From NCBI GenBank assembly GCA_001805845.1, contig MHHA01000055.1:1-6329 (forward strand): a stretch of DNA of 6,329 nt, written 5' to 3'. Made by a program: the position numbers and the translations under genes. Below, in pieces: positions 1 to 5,706 of this stretch (within the stretch, counting starts at the first letter, position 1; every line of letters begins with the position of its first letter). This DNA comes from Omnitrophica WOR_2 bacterium RIFCSPLOWO2_12_FULL_46_30. Lineage in GTDB: Bacteria; Omnitrophota; Gorgyraeia; Gygaellales; UBA12090. The notes beneath the pieces were generated by a model. That model saw only the letters and a list, made by a program, of their open reading frames with translations, was not told the DNA's origin and searched no databases.

Positions 1-380
1 GCCCGCTGCTGGCCGATGCCTGGCAGGGACTTCAGAAAACTGATATCGCCCCTGGCTATGGCGTTGGCAATGGTAGAAAAAGGCATCGCCAGCGCCTTCA
101 GCGCAGCCCGGGGCCCAATTCCTGAGACGCTGATAAACTGCAGAAAAAAATCCCGCTCTATCTCATTCAGGAAACCGATAAGAATGGGCACCGCCTTAGA
201 TGGCTCAAGATTATGGTAGTGATAGGTTACCAGGGTAACCGGCCGGGCCTTATCAAGGTTTTTTTCCATCCTGCGCATAATCGCAGTGGGGATAAGCACC
301 TCATAACAAATTCCCGAAACATCCACCAGGAGGGAATTAGAATTCTGCCTGATTATTTTACCGGAGATTTGGGCAATCAT
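1..380 (-). CDS. ruvA: Holliday junction branch migration complex subunit RuvA (partial, C-terminus cut off by the window edge)
   Basis: RuvA binds four-way Holliday junctions as a tetramer and loads the RuvB helicase motor for branch migration in recombinational repair, in the cytoplasm. Translating the minus strand from 380 gives 126 codons beginning MIAQISGKII, the usual RuvA N-terminus. Residues 1 to about 65 form the OB-fold domain. Two helix-hairpin-helix DNA-binding motifs follow, VSGIGPRAA (about 85-93) and LPGIGQQR (about 119-126). The family is normally 190-205 residues, so roughly the last 70, including the RuvB-contacting domain III, lie beyond position 1. The segment where E. coli has the acidic pin (E55, D56) reads HYHNLEPSKAV, with a single acidic residue and a few extra positions. 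The ATG overlaps the ruvC stop codon as ATGA, and no Shine-Dalgarno is visible upstream (the sequence there is ACAAAAAAATT), so translation probably depends on ribosomes finishing ruvC. Identification is firm; ruvB is expected next but is not seen. Confidence 0.96.
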   Translation of the reverse strand, partial: MIAQISGKIIRQNSNSLLVDVSGICYEVLIPTAIMRRMEKNLDKARPVTLVTYHYHNLEPSKAVPILIGFLNEIERDFFLQFISVSGIGPRAALKALAMPFSTIANAIARGDISFLKSLPGIGQQR

Positions 381-859
381 AATTTTTTTGTGGCGATGTA
401 GGAATGTCCTATGCATAAGGCAAGGGCATCGCTGACATCCGGCGGCTCCGGCATTGTCTTTAATGAAAGCAGCCCCTGAATCATCCTCTGCATCTGTAAT
501 TTTGAGGCATGGCCATTTCCTACCAGCGCCTTTTTTATGCGCGTGGCAGCATATTCAAATACCTCAATATTATTTTCTTCTGCCGCTAAGCAGACCATCC
601 CCCTGGCATAGCCCAGGATATAGGCGGTGGTAGGATGCTTCCAATGCGCATAAAGCTTTTCCAGGACCAATACCTCTGGCTTAAATTTACCTATTATTTT
701 ATTTACCGCCCGGTGAATATGCCCGAGCCTCACCGGCAGATTGTCTTTAGGATTGGTACGGATAAATCCTGCCTCAATGAGCCGTACCCCTAATCCTTCA
801 CCCTCAATAAAGCCGTAACCGGTAGTATGCAGGCCGGGGTCAATTCCCAGAATACGCAT
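377..859 (-). CDS. ruvC: Crossover junction endodeoxyribonuclease RuvC
   Basis: RuvC is the dimeric endonuclease that resolves Holliday junctions by symmetric nicking, working with RuvAB in the cytoplasm. The 160-residue length is close to the usual 160-180. It opens with MRILGIDPG, and the four acidic metal-binding residues of the RNase H-like fold are present: D7, E67 (in VLEKLY), D141 and D144 (in PPDVSDALA). LGYARG (82-87) and VGNGHASK (113-120) match conserved family segments. Relative to E. coli, the stretch from the second catalytic acid to the ARG motif is one residue longer and reads EKLYAHWKHPTTAY, an aromatic-rich variant I associate from memory with PVC-like and related lineages. 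The start is supported by AAGGT seven nt upstream (867-871), which overlaps the yebC stop codon; an AGGAG also abuts the ATG. It lies 10 nt after yebC and overlaps ruvA by 4 nt. Confidence 0.97.
   Translation of the reverse strand: MRILGIDPGLHTTGYGFIEGEGLGVRLIEAGFIRTNPKDNLPVRLGHIHRAVNKIIGKFKPEVLVLEKLYAHWKHPTTAYILGYARGMVCLAAEENNIEVFEYAATRIKKALVGNGHASKLQMQRMIQGLLSLKTMPEPPDVSDALALCIGHSYIATKKL
383..389 (-). other. A-AAA-AAA heptamer at the ruvC/ruvA junction (possible -1 slippery site)
   Basis: The last codons of ruvC read ACA AAA AAA TTA TGA, which gives an A-AAA-AAA heptamer in the zero frame just before the stop. A -1 slip there would continue through ATT ATG ATT into the ruvA frame, producing a RuvC-RuvA fusion. 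What is seen is only the heptamer and the frame relation. No strong stimulatory structure was found: only an AGGA about 17 nt upstream and a 4-bp hairpin. It may simply be two lysine codons. Confidence 0.25.
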
Positions 860-869
860 CTCCTATACC

Positions 870-1625
870 TTAAGCAGATGCGGCGAGCTGCTCAATGAGC
901 TCATCAGGAATATCAAAGTTAGAGTAAACCTCCTGCACATCATCATGCTCCTCAAGCGCCTCAACCAGGCCTAAAATTTGCTTTGCCTCAGAGCCGGTCA
1001 GCTTAATCGCAGACGTCGGAAGCATGGTTACCTCCGCGCTCTGAAAATTTATCCCTTTTTCCTGCAAGGCTGACTTTACCTTTTCAAAGTCGGCGGGAGC
1101 GGTAATTACCTCATAGCTTTTTTCCTGGCTCTTGACATCCTCTGCCCCTGCCTCCAGCGCCGCATCCATCAGCACATCTTCGCTGACCCCGGATTTATCA
1201 ATGAGGATATACCCTTTTTTATTAAACATCCAGCTTACCGAACCCGCGCCGGCCATATTCCCGCCCTTCTTAGAGAGGATATTGCGCAGTTCAGCCGTGG
1301 TGCGGTTTTTATTATCGGTTAATGCCGTAATCAAAATCGCCGCGCCGCCGGGCCCGTAGGCCTCATAGGTTACCGTCTCATAAACAATCCCGGGGAGTTC
1401 CCCTGTGCCGCGCTTAATGGCATTTTTGACATTATCCGAAGGCATATTCGCCTCTTTGGCCTTAGCCATAGCGGTGCGCAAGGCCGAATTCATGTCCGGA
1501 TTGCCTCCTGCATTACGAGCGGCTATGGTTATCTCCTTGATCAACTTGGTATATAACGCGCCTTTTTTGGCATCAGCCGCGCCCTTCTTGTGCTTGATAC
1601 TTGCCCACTTTGAATGTCCTGACAT
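870..1625 (-). CDS. yebC: YebC/PmpR family protein (TACO1-like translation factor)
   Basis: This 251-residue protein is a full-length member of the YebC/TACO1 family (usually 235-250 residues). The N-terminus MSGHSKWASIKHKKGAADAK is near-identical to the family signature. It continues with LYTKLIKEITIAARNAGGNP (25-44) and MPSDNVKNAIKRGTGE (61-76), then YEAYGPGGAAILI (88-100), where the second domain begins. Older work described family members as DNA-binding transcriptional regulators (PmpR). More recent work on bacterial YebC/YeeI and mitochondrial TACO1 supports a role on the ribosome, easing translation of proline-rich stretches; which applies here cannot be read from sequence. The start is fixed by a perfect AAGGAGGT seven nt upstream. 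It is the first gene of the yebC-ruvC-ruvA cluster, an order seen in many bacteria, and it has the strongest ribosome binding site in the window. Confidence 0.96.
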   Translation of the reverse strand: MSGHSKWASIKHKKGAADAKKGALYTKLIKEITIAARNAGGNPDMNSALRTAMAKAKEANMPSDNVKNAIKRGTGELPGIVYETVTYEAYGPGGAAILITALTDNKNRTTAELRNILSKKGGNMAGAGSVSWMFNKKGYILIDKSGVSEDVLMDAALEAGAEDVKSQEKSYEVITAPADFEKVKSALQEKGINFQSAEVTMLPTSAIKLTGSEAKQILGLVEALEEHDDVQEVYSNFDIPDELIEQLAASA

Positions 1626-1632
1626 CAGAATT

Positions 1633-1640
1633 ACCTCCTT
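1633..1640 (-). promoter_or_regulatory. Strong Shine-Dalgarno of yebC
   Basis: AAGGAGGT lies 7 nt before the yebC ATG and is a full match to the anti-Shine-Dalgarno core. It is the only perfect site in the window; most other genes here have weak or embedded sites. It decides the yebC start and fits yebC heading its own transcript. Confidence 0.9.
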
Positions 1641-1650
1641 AATATATCAA

Positions 1651-1728
1651 GAAAATCGCCTTCTGCGATAACCTTCTGCCTGCCTGTTAAAGCAGGCAGG
1701 CCTGCCTGCCGGCAGGCAGGCGATTTTC
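1651..1728. repeat. 78-bp nested palindromic element between aroA and yebC
   Basis: An 11-bp perfect inverted repeat bounds the element: GAAAATCGCCT at 1651-1661 pairs with its reverse complement at 1718-1728. Inside are two GC-rich hairpin units built from the same GCCTGCCTG / CAGGCAGGC words. One has 9-bp arms at 1678-1686 and 1693-1701 around a 6-nt loop. The other is a perfect 22-bp palindrome at 1700-1721. The arms share sequence, so several alternative folds are possible. It is not a canonical intrinsic terminator, since no T-run follows on the minus strand. It resembles REP- or MITE-like intergenic palindromes, with no transposase or target-site duplication evident. It may also affect mRNA stability in the yebC leader. 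Copy number elsewhere in the genome cannot be judged from this window. Confidence 0.75.
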
Positions 1729-1737
1729 GCAGTAGTC

Positions 1738-1760
1738 AGGAAAGTGTTTTATACTTTCCT
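1738..1760. repeat. Perfect hairpin just downstream of aroA
   Basis: AGGAAAGT (1738-1745) and ACTTTCCT (1753-1760) form an 8-bp perfect stem around the 7-nt loop GTTTTAT. It lies 21 nt past the aroA stop codon. It could protect the 3' end of the aroA message or be part of the yebC leader. It lacks a following T-run on either strand, so a Rho-independent terminator call is not supported. Confidence 0.5.
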
Positions 1761-1775
1761 ATACCATAAAATATT

Positions 1776-1804
1776 AGTATACTATAGGATTGAATAAGAG
1801 GCAA
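1776..1804 (-). promoter_or_regulatory. Candidate sigma-70 promoter for yebC-ruvC-ruvA
   Basis: On the minus strand TTGCCT (1799-1804, four of six matches to TTGACA) and TATACT (1776-1781, five of six matches to TATAAT) are separated by exactly 17 nt. The -35 and spacer overlap the last codons and stop of aroA. Transcription from here would give yebC a leader of roughly 140 nt carrying both hairpin elements. AT-rich sequence surrounds the -10. The prediction is by eye only, and the lineage's sigma factor preferences are unknown. Confidence 0.4.
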
Positions 1805-3116
1805 GATTTTTTGAGAGATTTCTTACCCTGCTAAATTTTGCGCCCAGAAATTTCATATCCGGGATGAAATTAGGGTAGGATTTACTGATACATTCAGCTC
1901 CCCGAATATCCACGCCGCCTGCCGCTAATCCCGCGACTGCCAGTGACATTGCAATACGATGGTCATTACAGCCGCAAACTTCCCCTGGCTTAAGAGCCGA
2001 CCCCTCAATCACTAAATTATCGGTTCCTGCGGTAATTTTGGCTCCTAATTTCTTTAATTCGCCGGCAGGCGCGAGTATTCTATTACTTTCCTTATGCGCC
2101 AGGTGGCCGATATTAAAAATTCTTGTTTTTCCCCTGGCAAAACAAGCGACAACTGCCAATATGGGAACCAAATCCGGCGTATCGCGGCAGTTGACATCTA
2201 TACCTTTAAGCTCAAATGGGCCCTTAATGCTTACCTCGTTATTTATATGTTTTATCTTTGCTCCCATTGCATTTAAGATATGGATTATCTGCCGGTCGCC
2301 CTGGCTATCCTTAAGCAAATCGGTTATGGTCACATCTGATTTCACTAAGCAAGAGGCGGCAATTAAAAATGCCGCGGATGAGTAATCGCCAGGGATAACC
2401 ACATCTTTCTTAAAATTAATCCGCTGTCCTGACTTAACAAAAAATTTTCCATAACCCTGCCTGAGAATTCCAATCCCCGCCTGTCTTAATACGTCTATAG
2501 TAATATCTATATAAGGACGGGATACGACTTCGCCTTCCGCGATTATCTTCGTATCACTTTCAGCCAAAGGCGCTATATTCAATAAAGAAGAAATTGTCTG
2601 TGAACTCAAACTTCCGCTCACCTTGACTCTCCCGCCCGGGATTTTACCCTTTGCATCAATGGTTAGAGGCAGGCGAAAATCGCTGTCACTGCCTTTAATC
2701 TCCACACCCAAAGACAACAGGGCCTGGGCAATCGGCTTATTTGTCCGCTTCAGAAGAGTTCCCCTTCCGTTTACCACAAATTTTCCCTTGCCCAGGGCAA
2801 TGACCGGTAATAGCAGCCGAAGCAGGGTTCCCGATTCGCCGGTATTCAGCCTTCCGCCCTTAGCGGAAGGAAAACCGGCAAATCCAGTAACTAAGAGAAA
2901 ATTTTTACCCGGCTTTATTCTCGCGCCCAAATGCTCAAGCGCCCTCATCGCTGCCCTGGTATCCTCGGCAATTAGAGGATTAACAATTTTTACCTTTGCG
3001 TCTAAGCCTGCGCAGATTAGCGCCCGGATGGTATAGGATTTTGAGGGCGGGGCTTTGAGCCTTCCCTTAAGCAGCGAGGCCCTTCTAACTTTGAGATTGA
3101 AGCTTTTCTCAGTCAT
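1782..3116 (-). CDS. aroA: 3-phosphoshikimate 1-carboxyvinyltransferase (EPSP synthase)
   Basis: This is the sixth enzyme of the shikimate pathway: it joins phosphoenolpyruvate to shikimate-3-phosphate to make EPSP for chorismate and the aromatic amino acids, in the cytoplasm. At 444 residues it is complete and slightly longer than the usual 425-430, with a short extra tail. Visible motifs include PSKSYTIRA (K26, S27, R31), GESGTLLR (93-100), KRTNKPI (R124), SSQ (171-173), RPYIDIT (200-206), PGDYSSAAF (242-250), catalytic D315 in RDTPD, KESNR (E343, R346), NDHRIAM (D385, R387) and K412 in ISKSYPNF. All of these align with the active-site set of E. coli AroA. The residue after GTLLR is leucine, where E. 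coli has P101. It begins 2 nt after the kinase stop, with only a weak purine-rich GGGAAAG upstream, so it is probably translated by coupling. The unit seems to end here. Confidence 0.96.
   Translation of the reverse strand: MTEKSFNLKVRRASLLKGRLKAPPSKSYTIRALICAGLDAKVKIVNPLIAEDTRAAMRALEHLGARIKPGKNFLLVTGFAGFPSAKGGRLNTGESGTLLRLLLPVIALGKGKFVVNGRGTLLKRTNKPIAQALLSLGVEIKGSDSDFRLPLTIDAKGKIPGGRVKVSGSLSSQTISSLLNIAPLAESDTKIIAEGEVVSRPYIDITIDVLRQAGIGILRQGYGKFFVKSGQRINFKKDVVIPGDYSSAAFLIAASCLVKSDVTITDLLKDSQGDRQIIHILNAMGAKIKHINNEVSIKGPFELKGIDVNCRDTPDLVPILAVVACFARGKTRIFNIGHLAHKESNRILAPAGELKKLGAKITAGTDNLVIEGSALKPGEVCGCNDHRIAMSLAVAGLAAGGVDIRGAECISKSYPNFIPDMKFLGAKFSRVRNLSKNLASYSIL
2850..2870. repeat. Perfect 8-bp inverted repeat inside aroA
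   Basis: CCTTCCGC (2850-2857) and GCGGAAGG (2863-2870) flank a 5-nt loop. The hairpin falls in codons for about residues 83-89, a loop just before the GESGT motif. The protein is not obviously longer there than other family members, so this may be chance rather than an inserted element. Confidence 0.35.
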
Positions 3117-3118
3117 TT

Positions 3119-5077
3119 TTACTTTCCCACAGGACAGATTTTTCTTGGCCGGATATACTTTCCGATACTCCGAGAGATTATTCTTGCTTTTAGCGCATCT
3201 AAGTTGATAAACTCTAATCCTATTTTGTACTGGCTCTCTCCCTGCCGGATCTGTTTTATCCAGGCAATACGCCCGTTGACAAATAAAGGTTCTTTTTCCC
3301 GGGGAAACCTCATTACCACCTCAATATGAGCGTCTGTCTTCAAGGCCTCCGGGCTATAAAAGGAGAGTCCTCCGCTGGATAAATCTATGGTTGAGGCAGA
3401 TATTCGCCGAGCAGAGGGCAATACCAGTTGTATGTCTACTTTATACGCCAACCGTTGGAATTTTCTTGTCTGGCGGCCAATACAGATTTTCCTGACCCTG
3501 AGATTCGCCTCAAAACTCTGCCGGACAGCCGCTTGGCTTACAAAATCCTCTCTTTCAGGATAGAGCGCCCCCATATTTATAAAAACATTCTTGATTTTTT
3601 TTGCCGCCAATATAATTCTCAATTTCCTTAAGATCATCCTGCTGGCGAGCTCCGCCGCTTTCTCGCTAACGCCCGGCAGGATAAAACCGCACTGGCCATA
3701 ACGGCGAGCCGCAAGAACTATCTGCGTTTTTTCTTTGACTTTGGAAAAATACGCTCTCAACGTTTTGTCTGCGCTAAAGGCCAGAGCGCTGAATAATTCT
3801 TTTGCCTGTGAATTTAACGATTTGCTGAATTCTTTGTAGTTAATTATATTTAACTGGATAAAATATAATGTCCGGCCGCGCGATAATAAGGCCTTTAATC
3901 TATCCCGGGTTGCTTTATCTAAGTTCTCCAGGCCCGGGAGCCTGGGCAGGGTAAAATAAAATTTACTGCCTACCCCGAGTTTAGATTCCGCCCAGATCTC
4001 TCCCCCTTGAGCTTCTACCAATTCCCTGGCTATAGAGAGCCCCAGGCCCAGGCCCTTCCTTTCTATGGATGAAATTTTAGAAACCTGGCTAAACTTATTA
4101 AACAGCTTTGGCAAATCCTCCCCGGCAATCCCGATACCGCTGTCAGTTACTCCGAGCCTTACCCTGTCATGGAAGATTTTCAGCTCCGCTTTAATGCTTC
4201 CGTATTCTTCGGTAAATTTTATGGCGTTGCTCAAGAGGTTGGTAATCACGCGGTGAATTTTGTCGGAATCAAGGAGAAGATTAACCTCCTCTTGAGGTAA
4301 AACATAGGTTAGGCCTACGGATTTTTCCGCTGCCAGTTTTTTGAAAAAATCCGCGGATTCTTTAAGTAAATCATTGAGGTTTACCAGCGAGTAATGCAGT
4401 TTCAACTTGCCGGATTCTATGCGGGATATATCCAGCAGTTCCTCAATAATCCCCTTCAGGCGCTGGATGTTATCTTTAGCTTTTTGCAGGATGTGTTTTT
4501 GCTTTTCATTGAGGCCGCCGGCAATTTCATCCAGTAAAAGCATCACCGCTTCCTTAATGATTGCCAGAGGCGTGCGCAGTTCATGGGAAACAATGGAGAT
4601 GAACTCGGACTTAAGCCTGCTGAGCTCTTCAAGGGCCTCTAATTTCTTCTCTAAGCCCTGGGTCTTGCGCTTTGACTGCTCATAGCGCATACGCCGGGTG
4701 ATATCGCGGGTAATGCCGATTAAACCGATGATGCTGCCCTTCTCATCATAGCGGGGAATCTTGGTTGTGGAAACATAATTATCCACGCCATCGGCCCGGG
4801 TGCTTCTTTCAATTTTATCAATCACTGCCTTGCCGGTAGTCATCACATGCTGGTCATCCTTAGCCATAGCTAAGGCGCGCTGCTTAGGAAAGATATCAAA
4901 ATCCGTCTTCCCGGCCACCTCTTGCGGCTTAAGCCCTAATCCTCTGGCATGGGTTTCATTTACCAGGAGCAGCCTGCCTGACCTGTCTTTAAAATAAATA
5001 ACATCCGGGATATAGCGCATCAAATCCGCAAGAAGGTTATACTGCTCCTGTTTATTCAGTTTGATTTTTCCTGCCAT
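3119..5077 (-). CDS. Soluble sensor histidine kinase: PAS, HisKA, HATPase, degenerate GGDEF-like, PilZ
   Basis: A 652-residue kinase with no membrane segment or signal peptide, so cytoplasmic. Residues 10-130 are a PAS domain (YFKDRSGRLLLVN, GKTDFDIF, GITRDIT). A short coiled linker leads to HisKA with the phospho-acceptor H165 in SHELRTP. The HATPase follows, with N-box NLLSNAIKF (280-288), G1 DSGIGI (312-317), F-box LFNKF (325-329) and G2 GLGLGLSI (342-349), all intact. Residues 400-527 resemble a GGDEF fold with the active site gone: RYGQCGF (459-465) replaces RYGGDEF, and NIINYK (410-415) replaces the DxDxFK metal site. The C-terminus (535-640) is a PilZ domain with RKFQR (538-542) and DLSSGG (565-570), the RxxxR and DxSxxG c-di-GMP contacts. 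I infer that c-di-GMP binding by PilZ modulates the kinase. The start is supported by AAGGAA seven nt upstream. It overlaps the coiled-coil gene by 26 nt, and no response regulator is present in the window. PAS, kinase and PilZ calls are strong; the GGDEF call is moderate. Confidence 0.93.
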   Translation of the reverse strand: MAGKIKLNKQEQYNLLADLMRYIPDVIYFKDRSGRLLLVNETHARGLGLKPQEVAGKTDFDIFPKQRALAMAKDDQHVMTTGKAVIDKIERSTRADGVDNYVSTTKIPRYDEKGSIIGLIGITRDITRRMRYEQSKRKTQGLEKKLEALEELSRLKSEFISIVSHELRTPLAIIKEAVMLLLDEIAGGLNEKQKHILQKAKDNIQRLKGIIEELLDISRIESGKLKLHYSLVNLNDLLKESADFFKKLAAEKSVGLTYVLPQEEVNLLLDSDKIHRVITNLLSNAIKFTEEYGSIKAELKIFHDRVRLGVTDSGIGIAGEDLPKLFNKFSQVSKISSIERKGLGLGLSIARELVEAQGGEIWAESKLGVGSKFYFTLPRLPGLENLDKATRDRLKALLSRGRTLYFIQLNIINYKEFSKSLNSQAKELFSALAFSADKTLRAYFSKVKEKTQIVLAARRYGQCGFILPGVSEKAAELASRMILRKLRIILAAKKIKNVFINMGALYPEREDFVSQAAVRQSFEANLRVRKICIGRQTRKFQRLAYKVDIQLVLPSARRISASTIDLSSGGLSFYSPEALKTDAHIEVVMRFPREKEPLFVNGRIAWIKQIRQGESQYKIGLEFINLDALKARIISRSIGKYIRPRKICPVGK

Positions 5078-5705
5078 CTTCTGCTTCCTTTAACTTTGCC
5101 TTAAGCTCATCGTGCTCTTTTTTTGAAACCCACTGGCTGTCTTCATCCTTCTTTTTAAATTCCGCGGCTGCGTGCAGCAGGTTCCCTACTTCCTCCCGAT
5201 ACGCCTTTATCTGCGCCTCCTTAAGCCTCAGGGCTGCCGCCTGGTCGTTGTTTTGCGCCTGAAGATTTTTGGCCTTCTCTCTATACTCATCCAATTCCTT
5301 CTTGAGATTTAAATTAAGAGAAAATTCCTTTTCGTATTCTTCGTCCTTCTTTAACAGCTTTTCTTTTAACTCATTCATTTCTTTTTTATCAGCCTCGTCC
5401 CGGCCTTCCTCTTTCTCCAGCCAGCTTTTTAACTTCTGCAATTCCGCCTCTCGCGCGGATTCATTCTTTTTGGCCAGGGCCAGCTCCTCACTCAACCTCT
5501 CTCCATCCTCTTTTGCCTTTCTTAGCTTTGCGCTTAATTTTTCAATTTCTCCCCGTTCCTCTAGAGAGGAGCGGGGTGACCCATTTGAATCCGGCGGATT
5601 ATTTTTTTCCGGCCTTGCTTCTTTTTCTTTTCCATCCTTAGAGAAAAAGATAAAAACCAGGGCGGCAATTGTTAAAAACGATAAAAAGGCTAATAGCAAG
5701 CCCAT
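5052..5705 (-). CDS. Membrane-anchored coiled-coil protein of unknown function
   Basis: I do not recognise a named family. The 217 residues begin with one hydrophobic helix (about 2-22, GLLLAFLSFLTIAALVFIFF) followed at once by basic and charged residues (KDGKEKEARPEK). By the positive-inside rule this places the rest in the cytoplasm. A Pro/Ser/Asn-rich linker (about 33-47) precedes a long Glu/Lys-rich region (about 48-215) with heptad-like spacing of Leu and Ala, a probable extended coiled coil. No cleavage site or lipobox is visible. The start ATG is 1 nt after the upstream stop (TAACATG) and lacks a clear Shine-Dalgarno, suggesting re-initiation. Its last codons carry the kinase's ribosome binding site and overlap the kinase start by 26 nt. 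The context suggests a scaffold or membrane tether for the soluble kinase, which is inference only. Low-complexity composition limits any homology call. Confidence 0.82.
   Translation of the reverse strand: MGLLLAFLSFLTIAALVFIFFSKDGKEKEARPEKNNPPDSNGSPRSSLEERGEIEKLSAKLRKAKEDGERLSEELALAKKNESAREAELQKLKSWLEKEEGRDEADKKEMNELKEKLLKKDEEYEKEFSLNLNLKKELDEYREKAKNLQAQNNDQAAALRLKEAQIKAYREEVGNLLHAAAEFKKKDEDSQWVSKKEHDELKAKLKEAEDGRKNQTE
5085..5090 (-). promoter_or_regulatory. Shine-Dalgarno of the histidine kinase, inside the coiled-coil gene
   Basis: AAGGAA sits 7 nt before the kinase ATG and within the final codons of the coiled-coil gene. It supports the chosen start despite the 26-nt overlap and allows the kinase to be initiated independently as well as by coupling. 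Confidence 0.6.
5551..5576. repeat. 26-bp near-perfect palindrome inside the coiled-coil gene
   Basis: CCCCGTTCCTCT and AGAGGAGCGGGG form a 12-bp stem with one wobble pair around a 2-nt centre. It is translated as about residues 44-52 (PRSSLEERG), right between the linker after the membrane helix and the coiled coil. Its GC-rich arms contrast with the A/G-rich coding around it. It may be an inserted palindromic element tolerated at a flexible position, or an mRNA hairpin; only the palindrome itself is seen. Confidence 0.6.
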
Positions 5706-5706
5706 G

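Noticed and set aside
377..859. A RuvC domain that might signal a CRISPR or TnpB-type nuclease
   Set aside because: It is a stand-alone 160-residue Holliday junction resolvase beside yebC and ruvA, and there is no repeat-spacer array in the window.
1678..1721. Short tandem GCCTGCCTG words as a CRISPR or tandem repeat array
   Set aside because: The copies are inverted partners of hairpins with no spacers of regular length, so this is a palindromic element rather than an array.
1700..1760. Rho-independent terminator after aroA
   Set aside because: The hairpins are present, but no T-run follows any of them on the minus strand.
2038..3036. Several plus-strand open frames opposite aroA
   Set aside because: They are shadows: aroA on the other strand is a full-length enzyme with all active-site motifs, and none of these frames has recognisable family sequence.
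3915..3960. Inverted repeat CCAGGC/GCCTGG in the kinase gene
   Set aside because: Only 6-bp arms in GC-rich coding for PRLPGLEN; expected by chance.
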